The notes under the pieces are model-generated. The model searched no databases, was not told the origin of the DNA, and saw only the letters and a program-made list of their open reading frames with translations. 64,000 bases of DNA from JBNRMW01 sp050309795 (GTDB lineage: Bacteria; Bacillota_I; Bacilli_A; Erysipelotrichales; Erysipelotrichaceae). Location of the stretch: assembly GCA_050309795.1 (NCBI GenBank), contig JBNRMW010000026.1, positions 1 through 64,000 of the forward strand, given 5' to 3'. The position numbers and the translations under genes are program-made. Positions 32,836-41,700 of the stretch are shown here, in pieces; the first letter of the stretch is position 1; every line of letters starts with the position of its first letter.

Positions 32836-34026
32836 ATGCGCATTCGCTCCAACAAGATTGTTTTTGAAGATCATATTAAACCAGGTATTATCGAAATAAA
32901 TAATGGAATTATATCCGACATCTTACCTATCGATGACTCTTTTGACATTGATTATTCAAACCAGATCATTGCTCCTGGTTTAATTGATATTCATAATCAC
33001 GGGTATGCGGGTTGGTCCTTTACAAATACTTCTTTAAAAACGGACCTTCAATTATTATTAAAGCGACTCATTTCTGAAGGGGTTACGAGCATGTTAGCCA
33101 CTTCTGCACGATCGGGATTTCCACAAATTGTCGACTTGATTGAACACCCAACAATGGACACCGAAATCATTGGTATCCATACCGAAGGACCGTTTCTCAA
33201 TCCTCAACAGTATGGTGCCGCACCTCCGGACACAGTTTTTGAAACACCTAGTATCTCTTTAACAAAACAACTCTATGAACAATCCAATAAACACCTGAAA
33301 ATGATGACCCTTGCACCAGAAATGCCTGGAAATCTAGAAGTCATTGATTGGTTGAATGAACACAACATAAAGGTAGCAGTAGGACACACAAACGCTACCT
33401 ATGACGAGCTAATAAAGATAGAAGACAAAATATCAAATTTAACCCATCTTGGCAATGCCATGTCCGGCATCCATCACCGAGAAATTGGAGCTTTTGGTTT
33501 TGGCTTAAAAGAAAATACATTTGTTGAATTAATAGCCGATGGCTTACATGTTTCTAAACCAATGATGGAGCTTATCTTTCAAATAAAAGATCCTTCCAAA
33601 ATAATTCTAATTTCAGACACCGTACCCCTGGCTGGTTTAAAAACAGGTAATTATCAAACGACTATGGGCGAAATTTATATTAACAAAGATGGTTTGATTA
33701 TGAATGAGTACGGGCAAATAAGCGGAAGTAGTCGCACCTTGTTACAAGATCTTCAATATCTTTTCCACGAGTTTTCATTTGAACTACCCAGATTGTTCCA
33801 AATGGCTTCCTTGAACCCCGCCCATTTTCTAAACTTAAAAGATCGCGGATCCATTGGCGTTGGTAAAAAGGCAGATTTATTAGTTTTAGATGATCAATTA
33901 CAGCTTGATACCGTTTATAAAAATGGAAGCATTCATTACCAACGGACAGATAAAAAAGTGGACAACCAAGAACAAGTCATCCACCTTATTAAGGACATGG
34001 AATTTTTTAATTATTATTGCCTTTAA
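32836..34026 (+). CDS. nagA: N-acetylglucosamine-6-phosphate deacetylase (copy 2)
   Basis: A 396-residue amidohydrolase. Motifs are DIHNHG (about residue 54), HTEGPFLNPQQ, VGHTNATY, LTHLGNAMSG and the catalytic-Asp segment LISDT. The first metal motif is HNHG as in typical NagA. GAGGAGG is upstream of the ATG, and the rpiB terminator separates it from that gene. Its last 20 bp overlap the convergent cutC. It probably works with the NagB at 41701 to convert GlcNAc-6-phosphate to fructose-6-phosphate. Confidence 0.9.
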   Translation: MRIRSNKIVFEDHIKPGIIEINNGIISDILPIDDSFDIDYSNQIIAPGLIDIHNHGYAGWSFTNTSLKTDLQLLLKRLISEGVTSMLATSARSGFPQIVDLIEHPTMDTEIIGIHTEGPFLNPQQYGAAPPDTVFETPSISLTKQLYEQSNKHLKMMTLAPEMPGNLEVIDWLNEHNIKVAVGHTNATYDELIKIEDKISNLTHLGNAMSGIHHREIGAFGFGLKENTFVELIADGLHVSKPMMELIFQIKDPSKIILISDTVPLAGLKTGNYQTTMGEIYINKDGLIMNEYGQISGSSRTLLQDLQYLFHEFSFELPRLFQMASLNPAHFLNLKDRGSIGVGKKADLLVLDDQLQLDTVYKNGSIHYQRTDKKVDNQEQVIHLIKDMEFFNYYCL

Positions 34027-34732
34027 TCGCTTTAACTAATGCCGATACACAATGTTCATCGACTTGTTGTTGAACATTCGATCCAACATAATTTTGATTG
34101 ATTTGTTCCGTTCCATTATTTCTATAAATAAGTGTTTTACAACTCGCGTGAATATATTTAAATTCACGGAAGTTTTTAATCGTGTTTCCGTTTATCCCTG
34201 CGCCAATTATGAGTTTATCTGGATTTATTTGCTTCAATTCCCGTAAAACATCAATACCTTCATAAGCTGTTTTTGCGCCACCACTTGTCAAGACTCGGTC
34301 GATTCCAAGCTCAACTAGTAATTTATATGCAGTAACCACATCATTCGTCCCATCGATGGCCATATGAAAGATGGCTTGTTTTTCATATTGGTGGGCTAGG
34401 TTTATCATTTCTGTCGTTTTTTCAACGTCGATTGTTAAATCTTCGGTTAAACATCCAAAGACTAATCCATCAGCACCATTTTCTAGCAATATTTTTCCAT
34501 CCAGTCTCATCATTTCAAATTCAGACTCGGTATAAACAAATCCGCCTGGTACTGGTCGGTTCATACAGTAAACAGGAATATCGGTCATCGCTTTTGTCGC
34601 TCGTAACGTACCAATGGTTGGGGTTAGTCCTCCCAAGCTTAATGATGTATTCAATTCTATTGAATCGATATCATACTGTACGGCTATTTTTACATCTTCA
34701 ATTGATCCACAACATATTTCAAGTTTTCTCAT
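34007..34732 (-). CDS. cutC: CutC-family TIM-barrel protein
   Basis: A 241-residue CutC-like protein. Motifs are LEICCGSIEDV, the GGLTPT loop, RPVPGGFVYTESE (in place of the usual RPRGGDFxYS) and VLTSGGAKTA. CutC was named for copper homeostasis, but its biochemical role is unsettled and many homologues lie near sugar genes, as here beside nagA. It overlaps nagA tail to tail. AGGAAAT precedes the ATG. Confidence 0.88.
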   Translation of the reverse strand: MRKLEICCGSIEDVKIAVQYDIDSIELNTSLSLGGLTPTIGTLRATKAMTDIPVYCMNRPVPGGFVYTESEFEMMRLDGKILLENGADGLVFGCLTEDLTIDVEKTTEMINLAHQYEKQAIFHMAIDGTNDVVTAYKLLVELGIDRVLTSGGAKTAYEGIDVLRELKQINPDKLIIGAGINGNTIKNFREFKYIHASCKTLIYRNNGTEQINQNYVGSNVQQQVDEHCVSALVKAIKGNNN

Positions 34733-34838
34733 AACAAAGATTTCCTACCTATATCTATATTAACGTATAATAGCTTTTCAATCAAATTCGTAATTTGCGT
34801 TTATGCTTTAATATCGCCCTGCCGAAAAGGCAACGTTA

Positions 34839-34847
34839 TGCTATACT
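34839..34847 (+). promoter_or_regulatory. Extended -10 element of the Nudix gene
   Basis: TGCTATACT, an extended -10 motif whose expected start site coincides with the ATG at 34854. No matching -35 is obvious. Confidence 0.45.
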
Positions 34848-34853
34848 ATCATC

Positions 34854-35279
34854 ATGGTTACACTAAAAGTTGTTTGCGCAGCATTAATTTCTCAAGGAAA
34901 ACTTTTGATTGCTCAACGTAAAAAAGGGGAGTTTAAAGGGATGTGGGAATTTCCTGGGGGGAAAATCGAACCAGGAGAACTTCCTGAAGAAGCCCTGAAA
35001 AGGGAAATCTTAGAGGAACTTGATATAGAAATTAAAGTAAAAGAAAAATTTCACCGCATTGTTTATGAATACCCTAATTTCATATTAGATATGGATTGCT
35101 TCATTTCAGAAACAAAGGATTTTGATATTTCTTTATCTGATCATTCTGACATCCAATGGATCGAATTAAATGAAGAAAATACGAAGAAAATTCAATGGTG
35201 TCCTGCTGATAAACATGTTTATGAGAACCTACTTAGGTTCTTTTTTCTTATTCGACCACATTTATCATTTCATGCATGA
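34854..35279 (+). CDS. MutT-type Nudix hydrolase
   Basis: A 141-residue (deoxy)nucleoside triphosphate pyrophosphohydrolase. It opens with VVCAALISQGKLLIAQR, and the Nudix box starts at GGKIEPGELPEEAL and ends REILEEL. It likely hydrolyses 8-oxo-dGTP or other damaged nucleotides. No good ribosome site lies before the ATG, and the extended -10 is only 6 nt upstream, so it may be leaderless. Its last 32 bp overlap the convergent helicase gene; Nudix proteins and DUF3427 helicases are often neighbours, so the pairing may be functional. Confidence 0.85.
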   Translation: MVTLKVVCAALISQGKLLIAQRKKGEFKGMWEFPGGKIEPGELPEEALKREILEELDIEIKVKEKFHRIVYEYPNFILDMDCFISETKDFDISLSDHSDIQWIELNEENTKKIQWCPADKHVYENLLRFFFLIRPHLSFHA

Positions 35280-38106
35280 TGTTGATTGGAATCGGCTGAT
35301 GGAGTCGAAATTTAAACATAATTGGTTTGTTGTTCTTATAATCAATGACATCAACTTTTCCAAAATAAAGATATTTTAATACTTTACCGTCTACCTCAGA
35401 TTGTTTTCGAACAAAAAGATGCAAATCAAATCCATAGTCCTTATGATTAATAAGATCTACTCCAGTCGGCGAAGATTGACTTGTGGAATTTTGGGATTCC
35501 CATTGAAATTCGTATCTATTAAGTATTTTATCTTTATATTTTATTGATTCGGAAATATCTTCATCTTTATGTAAATCTACGAATAAGTAGAAATGATTAT
35601 TGAATCTGAAGACGCCTTGACCTCTAAAACTCGAGTGTTTGTTAGTATAATTTACTGCCATTGCAACATCTCGCATACTATATGGATGATACATCCTAAG
35701 GAAAGGTAATCCATAATTTTTCGTAGAGAATTCTTCATAATATCGGGTCAAACCATAATCTATGACGTCTTTGATCAATGAAGCTGAGATATCATTTTTT
35801 AGTATCTCAACAAGTTGATTATCAAGCGAAATCTGTTCACCTTTCCGTTCGATCAATGGAATGTAGCGATTTTTTTCTGGTTTGTCTAAGAACTTCTGCC
35901 CTAAAAATTGTAAGGAGTGATCTATCGTCTCTTCGCTTATTCCCTCAATAAGAGCGGTTATATAATGACTTAACTCACTTCGTGAGACTTCACCATGGGT
36001 GATTAAATATTTCAATATTTGAAATTCAAAAGGCCTAACCAAAGGAAGTGCAGATGATAGGGAATAAATTGCTTTTTGAAGCTTAGGATTTTTTTGATAA
36101 GCAAAAATTAAGCGATCGCTCTTTTCTACCTTAGCCAAAAAATCGAAGTATGTTTTGAGAGTGCTAGTCCCAAAAAAGCGTAGAGGATCTGGTGCATTAG
36201 CAACACCCAAGTAATCCATCAAATAATAGGGAACTCTTCCTTGACGGATGATTTTGAAATTATTGTATTCTTCTTTGAGATATTTTAACGAGTTAAAGTT
36301 TTCTATATTAAGTTGGTTTAGAATCCGTTGTTTAGCAATCTCATCAATCTGTACGAATACTTCTTTCGGCCCCATCCTAAAATCATCATCAACCATTACT
36401 TTTAAAGAGTCTTTATCGTACATTCTAGTACCACTTAAAGCAATCGCAATTAAGAATGCACGGTTGTGGTTACCGATAAAATCAAGAACGGTTAAGAATG
36501 TTTTTCCATCGTATTTTCTTAATCCTCGACCAAGCTGTTGGGTGAAGATAATCGGTGAGTTGGTGGGTCTTAACATTAAAACAAGATTGACACTCGGTAT
36601 ATCAACACCCTCATTTAGAACATCTACAGCAAAAATCATTTTTAGTGAATCGTTATCATCTTCTAAACGATCAAAGTACCGTTGTCTTTGGGAAGGTTCC
36701 ATCTGACCGCTGATGCTGATGCTTTCTATTCCAGCATTATTGAATTCATTTGCCATAAATTCAGCATGTTTAACATTCGCACAAAAACCAAGTCCTTTGA
36801 GTTTGGTTCCTTCATATTTATAAAAATCCATTTTTTCAAGAATAAATTCTGTACGTGAGTGTAACATTAATTTCCTTGCTACTTTATCGATATCCTTTAA
36901 GTCGACATCCGATAAATCCACATCTTTAATATCTGTAATCCCATAATAATGAAACGGAACAACGAGTTCTTTCTCAATCGCCTCATCTAAACGTACTTCT
37001 ATGGCCACATTTCGATCAAATACTTCAAAAATATTTCCTTCATCGGTACGTTCTGGTGTTGCTGTCATGCCTAGTAAAAATCTAGGTTTAAAATAGTTGA
37101 GAAACTTTTGATACGTTTCAGCTGTTGCGTGGTGCGCTTCATCAACAATAATATAATCAAAGTCATATGGAGAAAACTGTTCTAAGGTGTTGTTCAGTGT
37201 TAAATTTGTTGTAAAAACAATATCTCCCGTAGCATCTTTATGAGAGCCCATAAACTTTGAATACGTATATCTATCTTTAAGAACTCGCTTAAATGATGCC
37301 ATTGCTGAGTCAATAATGTTCTCAACATGCACGACAAAAAGCACTCTTTTTGGATTCAACCGTTTTACATCAAACACTGTCATATACGTTTTTCCCGTCG
37401 CAGTAGCAGCAATAACGAGAGCTTTTGTTTCTCCTTGTTTTCTTAAAAAATCTAAGGATCTCATTGCGTTTTCTTGCATAGAATTTGGAACCAACACTTC
37501 TTCATCTGAAAAATACGTTCTCTCCATACGCCGGTATTCTTGAAAATCAACATAGAATTTTGAATACTCTTCAACTTGGTGATGAGTGAAATAGTCTAAA
37601 CTTTCCCAAATTTGATCATATTCTTCTTGAATATTTCGTGCAAATTCTAAATCTTTCTTGGCAATGATTGATGCATTCCATTCAACATTCTTCCTCAGTG
37701 CACTGGTTGTGAAATTGGATGATCCAATTATTATTTTATAATCGTCTTCACGTTCAAATATGTATGCTTTAGAATGATAGCCCCTTGTTTTAGTATCTGT
37801 GTATACTTTTAACTCAATATTGGGTATATCAATTAATTCTTTAAGTGCTTTCGGTTCTGAAAAATCCAAATAGGTTGAAGTAATGAACTTACCGTACACA
37901 CCTTTGTCTTCCAGTTCTTTGAAGACATTTCTAAAAACTTGAACACATGAAAAAGTTACAAACGCCACATTGAATTGAAACGATCGACATTCCATTAATG
38001 AATCCATTAATTCGCGTTCTAAAGTTCGTTCTCCATCGTTTACTATTAAACTCAGAGTAGATTGCGTCAATGTGTTTTTTTGCAATTCTCTCCCCCTACC
38101 TTTCAC
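35248..38106 (-). CDS. PLD-nuclease/DEAH helicase/DUF3427 protein
   Basis: About 950 residues. The N-terminal phospholipase D-like domain has the HxK motif in GYHSKAYIF and the IIGSSNFTTSAL strand (about residues 108-133). A superfamily 2 helicase core follows with Walker A ATATGKTYM, DEAH, TATPERTD, and motif VI QQLGRGLRKYDG. The C-terminal DUF3427-type domain includes SPTGVDLINHKDYGFDLHLF. Likely an ATP-dependent nucleic-acid remodeller with nuclease activity, in DNA repair or phage defence. The start is uncertain: GTG at 38106 has a poorly spaced AGAGG, while TTG at 38085 has GGGGAG 4 bases upstream. The strand -10 TATAAT is at 38123-38128. Confidence 0.85.
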   Translation of the reverse strand: MKGRGRELQKNTLTQSTLSLIVNDGERTLERELMDSLMECRSFQFNVAFVTFSCVQVFRNVFKELEDKGVYGKFITSTYLDFSEPKALKELIDIPNIELKVYTDTKTRGYHSKAYIFEREDDYKIIIGSSNFTTSALRKNVEWNASIIAKKDLEFARNIQEEYDQIWESLDYFTHHQVEEYSKFYVDFQEYRRMERTYFSDEEVLVPNSMQENAMRSLDFLRKQGETKALVIAATATGKTYMTVFDVKRLNPKRVLFVVHVENIIDSAMASFKRVLKDRYTYSKFMGSHKDATGDIVFTTNLTLNNTLEQFSPYDFDYIIVDEAHHATAETYQKFLNYFKPRFLLGMTATPERTDEGNIFEVFDRNVAIEVRLDEAIEKELVVPFHYYGITDIKDVDLSDVDLKDIDKVARKLMLHSRTEFILEKMDFYKYEGTKLKGLGFCANVKHAEFMANEFNNAGIESISISGQMEPSQRQRYFDRLEDDNDSLKMIFAVDVLNEGVDIPSVNLVLMLRPTNSPIIFTQQLGRGLRKYDGKTFLTVLDFIGNHNRAFLIAIALSGTRMYDKDSLKVMVDDDFRMGPKEVFVQIDEIAKQRILNQLNIENFNSLKYLKEEYNNFKIIRQGRVPYYLMDYLGVANAPDPLRFFGTSTLKTYFDFLAKVEKSDRLIFAYQKNPKLQKAIYSLSSALPLVRPFEFQILKYLITHGEVSRSELSHYITALIEGISEETIDHSLQFLGQKFLDKPEKNRYIPLIERKGEQISLDNQLVEILKNDISASLIKDVIDYGLTRYYEEFSTKNYGLPFLRMYHPYSMRDVAMAVNYTNKHSSFRGQGVFRFNNHFYLFVDLHKDEDISESIKYKDKILNRYEFQWESQNSTSQSSPTGVDLINHKDYGFDLHLFVRKQSEVDGKVLKYLYFGKVDVIDYKNNKPIMFKFRLHQPIPINIMHEMINVVE

Positions 38107-38199
38107 AAACCTCTTATCAACTATTATATAGGATAAACGTAATTACATTAAACGAATTTTAGATCCGTGTTGTTTATGTATTGTAAATTCTGATGAAAA

Positions 38200-38228
38200 A
38201 CCAGAAGAATATGAGAATTCTTCTGGTA
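38200..38228 (-). terminator. Intrinsic terminator of the SIS/hexapeptide operon
   Basis: Minus strand: stem ACCAGAAGAAT/ATTCTTCTGGT followed by TTTT, about 40 bp after the stop at 38266. Confidence 0.75.
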
Positions 38229-38265
38229 TTAAGCTTTTATCAAAATCGTAATACTCTAAATAACC

Positions 38266-39618
38266 TTACTTCCAACCATATCGACCACTATGCCAAGGCT
38301 TCAACTCTTTAGATTGAGAAACTTGTAGCAAAGAGTTATGTGGAACATCGGTTTCAACAATAGCTCCCGGACCAAGTGCACAGTAAGCACCAACTCTTAA
38401 ACCTGGATAAAAGGTATTGTTAATACCAGTGCGTGTATAATCACCCATAAAAACAGCATTCGTAAACAACGAACTATACCTCTTACCTTCATGTGTTATT
38501 TGTGAAACTTGATCATCGAATCTTAAGATTGCGGCAATACACCCCGCAGCAATATCTACATAACGACCAATTACCCCATACATTTCACAATTATGAACAG
38601 CAGACACGCCTTCCATGAAAACCCCAACCAATTCAGCATTATAACCAATCTTACAAGATGCACCAACGACTGTGTTTTTTCCAAGTTTGGCATAGTCATT
38701 AATTATTGTATGATCTCCTATCACACAACCACCTTCAATAATCGCACCACTAGAAATGGTCACATTGTCACCAATAATACAATTCCCTTTAATAATGACG
38801 TTCTTCTCAATCTTGACATTCTTACCAACTTGTAAATTACCATCTATTAAGCACGTACCATCGGTTACATATTCCCCTTCGTTTGTTTTGAGTTGGTTTG
38901 TAAGATATTTTGCTTCGTGAGTGTTTGCTTCAAACAATGCCCAAGGACTATCTATTGTTAAAAGAGGTTGTTTAGCCACGACTACTTTTATGGTTTCTCC
39001 ACGTTCTATGGATGTGTTCAAAACATTCTCAAAGTATAGTTTTTGTGGTGGCATACCACCAGAAACAATAGCTTTAAAACCAGGACTGGTCGATTCTTGA
39101 TTCATGAAAATATTTTTACTATAAATACCAATATTCCCTAACAAATAATCGACATAATGGTCGCGCGCATGTCCATAGATCTTCTCGATAACATCATCTT
39201 TAACCTTAACCCCAAAGTGCTCATAAGCACGGTTAAACCGGTCCAATGGTTTTACCATGGAATAATTAGTAGGTTGATCTTTAAAGTCATTTAGCAAGTT
39301 TGATAAGTCGTCTGAACCAAAATACTCGTTTCCATTTATCAGTAGAACATAGTCAAAAGCTTCATTAAGCTCGTCTATTTTGTTGATGTATCCAACCTCT
39401 TTTGAGTATAAGGCCGAACGCACATGATTAGAAATAGACTCCCCCAGTATATAGATCTGGTCAATACCTACTTTCTCAAGCAACGAAACAATTCGTTGAA
39501 CATTATCAACATTCGCTATGGGAAGGCAATTAGCATCATGAGTCGCATCAAATGGAAAAAGCTTCGAAGTTGCCTCGACCAGTTTAATAATAGCAACCAG
39601 TTTATTTCCAGTAACCAT
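38266..39618 (-). CDS. Degenerate GlmU-like protein: pseudo-nucleotidyltransferase plus left-handed beta helix
   Basis: About 450 residues with a GlmU-like layout. The N-terminal part should carry LxxGxGTRxxPxTxxxPKxLxP, but here reads IIKLVEATSKLFPFDAT then CLPIAN, without the glycine-rich loop or the lysine, so nucleotide transfer is doubtful. From about residue 245 there are hexapeptide repeats (IDGNLQVGKNVKI, IIKGNCIIGDNVTI, IIEGGCVIGD) ending in GALGPGAI-like segments, as in GlmU acetyltransferase domains. The ATG at 39618 overlaps the end of the SIS gene by 17 bp with no clear ribosome site, so coupling is likely. Possible role: aminosugar-phosphate acyltransferase or sensor. Confidence 0.72.
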   Translation of the reverse strand: MVTGNKLVAIIKLVEATSKLFPFDATHDANCLPIANVDNVQRIVSLLEKVGIDQIYILGESISNHVRSALYSKEVGYINKIDELNEAFDYVLLINGNEYFGSDDLSNLLNDFKDQPTNYSMVKPLDRFNRAYEHFGVKVKDDVIEKIYGHARDHYVDYLLGNIGIYSKNIFMNQESTSPGFKAIVSGGMPPQKLYFENVLNTSIERGETIKVVVAKQPLLTIDSPWALFEANTHEAKYLTNQLKTNEGEYVTDGTCLIDGNLQVGKNVKIEKNVIIKGNCIIGDNVTISSGAIIEGGCVIGDHTIINDYAKLGKNTVVGASCKIGYNAELVGVFMEGVSAVHNCEMYGVIGRYVDIAAGCIAAILRFDDQVSQITHEGKRYSSLFTNAVFMGDYTRTGINNTFYPGLRVGAYCALGPGAIVETDVPHNSLLQVSQSKELKPWHSGRYGWK

Positions 39619-40330
39619 AGTATTTATCAAATAATTCGTTATTATATTCATCTGCCCCATCTAAATTAGAGCTCTTGAATATTGGTGTTTCTAACCCAAG
39701 TTTTTGCATCTTATCAACCACCGCAACAATCAAACAATTCGCCAATGCAATTCCCGAAAAATCAGAAACTGGACCAACCGGTGCTTCAATACCTTCTACA
39801 AAAAACGCAGCATCACCTTTAGGTGCATGTGTATCTAATACAACATCTGCTGATTCGAACAAACGCTTCCCACTTGGATGTCTGGATGCTCCACTGGTCG
39901 TGTGTTCCATTGACGTCATGGCGATCACTTTTGTTCCGATTTCTTTTGCTTCTAAAGCCATTTCTACCGGTACACTATTTCGTCCTGAATTGGATACAAT
40001 CATTAAAGTGTCTTTCTCATCAACTTTGTAAAGTTTTAAGATTTCTTTAGAATAGCCACTCAATCTTTCAATGTACGTACTCTTATTCGGCATTTCATGA
40101 AGCATTAACTCTGGAGGTAAAATCGCTTTAACATAAGCCAAACCACCGGCACGGATGTAAATTTCTTCAGCAACCATGTGCGAATGACCTGATCCAAAAA
40201 CATAGAAGCGACCGCCCGCTTTGATACTTTCTACAATTAAATCAGCGGCTCGATTAATGTTTTCGTTCTCGTTTTCTTTAATTTTGTTAAAGATTTCTTG
40301 GAGATAATCAAAATACTTGTTTGTAATCAT
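39602..40330 (-). CDS. SIS-domain phosphosugar protein (UPF0309 type)
   Basis: A 242-residue single SIS domain. The sugar-phosphate loops are VFGSGHSHMVAEE (about residues 44-56) and IVSNSGRNSVPVEMA, with AMTSMEHT and ADVVLDTHAPKGD typical of the UPF0309 group. Substrate and reaction are not established for this group. AGAGGA precedes the ATG, and a good promoter lies at 40366-40394. It overlaps the degenerate GlmU-like gene, so the two products are probably made in fixed ratio. Confidence 0.85.
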   Translation of the reverse strand: MITNKYFDYLQEIFNKIKENENENINRAADLIVESIKAGGRFYVFGSGHSHMVAEEIYIRAGGLAYVKAILPPELMLHEMPNKSTYIERLSGYSKEILKLYKVDEKDTLMIVSNSGRNSVPVEMALEAKEIGTKVIAMTSMEHTTSGASRHPSGKRLFESADVVLDTHAPKGDAAFFVEGIEAPVGPVSDFSGIALANCLIVAVVDKMQKLGLETPIFKSSNLDGADEYNNELFDKYYGYWK

Positions 40331-40365
40331 TATCTGTCCTCTTTTCTATCTGTATTACTAAAATA

Positions 40366-40394
40366 ATCATATACTTATAGGTACATGGCGTCAA
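40366..40394 (-). promoter_or_regulatory. Promoter of the SIS operon
   Basis: Minus strand: -35 TTGACG (40389-40394), 17-bp spacer, -10 TATGAT (40366-40371). Confidence 0.65.
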
Positions 40395-40455
40395 CATTTC
40401 ACTGAGTTTATAAAGCTCATTTAGAATATTTTCTGCTCAATAAAATGAGTCCATG

Positions 40456-40492
40456 AAAAAACTCTAGATTATCTTTAATAGAAATCTAGAGC
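40456..40492 (-). terminator. Intrinsic terminator after the CpXC gene
   Basis: Minus strand: stem CTCTAGATT/AATCTAGAG followed by TTTTTT, shortly after the stop at 40502. Confidence 0.8.
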
Positions 40493-40501
40493 TTTACTTT
40501 A

Positions 40502-41158
40502 TCAATTATGGTGTTTCTTTAACCATTTTTCACTTATTTCAATTAGCCGATTACCTTCTCTCAAAAGAAGTTCTCGATTGTTGTGATATATAAAACCATA
40601 TTGTTCCGGTGAGACCTCATAACGTATAAAGTCTTTTTCGTTTAAATAAGCATTAAAAACAAGTTGGTTTTCATCATTTTTACCTATATATTTTGTTTTT
40701 ATAATATCCCGGGTTTCGTCCTGAGTTTCTAGCTGATCCATTACATCTACTTTTAATAACTCAATAACTCGGTCATCTAGTTCGTCTGTAAAGATTTGGA
40801 CTTTTTCTATTAGTTGTTCCAGTGTTGTCACAGCTCTAAAAACTAGATCTGGTCTCATGGGATATTCTTCGCGAATATATCCAATGAAATCTGTCGAGTA
40901 GTCTTCTGTAATGACGTCTGCCAAATGAACAAAGAAACCAATATCATAATTACTAACTGATGTTTCATAATGTACCAATTCTTCAAAATCACAATACAAA
41001 CATTCAAACAAAAAAGTAGAACCATCAAGCACCCCTTGATAAGCAGCAGGAGTCAATTGATTATTAATCGCAGAATAAAATTCAAAAGATTGCTCTCTTT
41101 GACAATTTGGACATGTAATTGAATCTAAAATTAAATTTGATGTGACGGGTACTCTCAT
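40502..41158 (-). CDS. CpXC-domain protein
   Basis: A 218-residue protein with an N-terminal CpXC domain: CPNC (about residue 16) and CLYC (about residue 53), which should form a zinc knuckle, around the family region INNQLTPAAYQGVLDGS and FECLYCDFEE. The C-terminal 110 residues are mainly helical and acidic. Function of CpXC proteins is unknown. TAGGAT precedes the ATG. Monocistronic, with a terminator on its 3' side. Confidence 0.8.
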   Translation of the reverse strand: MRVPVTSNLILDSITCPNCQREQSFEFYSAINNQLTPAAYQGVLDGSTFLFECLYCDFEELVHYETSVSNYDIGFFVHLADVITEDYSTDFIGYIREEYPMRPDLVFRAVTTLEQLIEKVQIFTDELDDRVIELLKVDVMDQLETQDETRDIIKTKYIGKNDENQLVFNAYLNEKDFIRYEVSPEQYGFIYHNNRELLLREGNRLIEISEKWLKKHHN

Positions 41159-41191
41159 GCTTATTATCCTACCATTAAATGCGCATTATTT

Positions 41192-41220
41192 AAAACATCG
41201 TTTTTTAGACGATGTTTTTT
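41192..41220 (-). terminator. Intrinsic terminator after the ABM-domain gene
   Basis: Stem AAAACATCG/CGATGTTTT with A/T-rich flanks on both sides, directly after the stop at 41224 on the minus strand. Confidence 0.7.
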
Positions 41221-41223
41221 CTC

Positions 41224-41514
41224 TTATTCAATTACTTGGAAAATAGTCATTTTATGTTCTAAAACATTTGGATTAGGTTTCCGATTTTTATGACCTTCTC
41301 TGTGAAGGTCACTCTTTTTAAAAGCCATCAACTTTTCTTTACTTTCCCACATCATATTAATAATCACGACATCATACTCCGCATGTTCTGTATTCAATAA
41401 GAATTTTCTGCCTATGTAACCGTCGAATGTTAGCTCACTTTGTTGACGTTTTTCAATCTCTGCGAGACCGTGACCCTTGACCATGGTAATTGTTCTTTGA
41501 TCAATTATATTCAT
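41224..41514 (-). CDS. Antibiotic-biosynthesis-monooxygenase (ABM) domain protein
   Basis: A 96-residue ferredoxin-like-fold protein of the ABM/IsdG superfamily. Visible marks are ITMVKGHGLAEIE, FDGYIGRKFL, the conserved tryptophan in NMMWESKEKLMAF, and DLHREGH. Members include haem-degrading and quinol-type monooxygenases; the exact activity is unknown. AAAGGA precedes the ATG. Divergent from nagB. Confidence 0.78.
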   Translation of the reverse strand: MNIIDQRTITMVKGHGLAEIEKRQQSELTFDGYIGRKFLLNTEHAEYDVVIINMMWESKEKLMAFKKSDLHREGHKNRKPNPNVLEHKMTIFQVIE

Positions 41515-41646
41515 AATTTCCTTTCTATTGATCTTGCATCAGTAAAATTATCTTACCATTATTTAAATTATTAGTCCTTTAAAATAATAGTCTTTAAACT
41601 AGGGTAGGAAAACACTTACACCTGTGATAGAATTAAAATTAGTTGA

Positions 41647-41680
41647 TTACTGATATAGGTGTGCTATCCAACATCAGTAA
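41647..41680. promoter_or_regulatory. Inverted repeat in the nagB leader
   Basis: TTACTGAT and ATCAGTAA form 8-bp arms with an 18-nt spacer, ending 20 bp before the ATG. An outer pair ACACCT/AGGTGT (41618-41662) also exists. It may be a regulator site or mRNA structure controlling nagB. Confidence 0.4.
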
Positions 41681-41700
41681 CAGGAAAAGGGGGAAATAAA

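Noticed and set aside
36248..36706. 152-codon open frame antisense to the helicase gene
   Set aside because: It lies wholly inside the conserved DEAH/DUF3427 coding region, its product shows no domain and is serine-rich in the way expected for a shadow frame.
39675..40031. 118-codon plus-strand frame opposite the SIS gene
   Set aside because: Fully contained in the SIS coding sequence with both phosphosugar loops on the other strand; no own signals.
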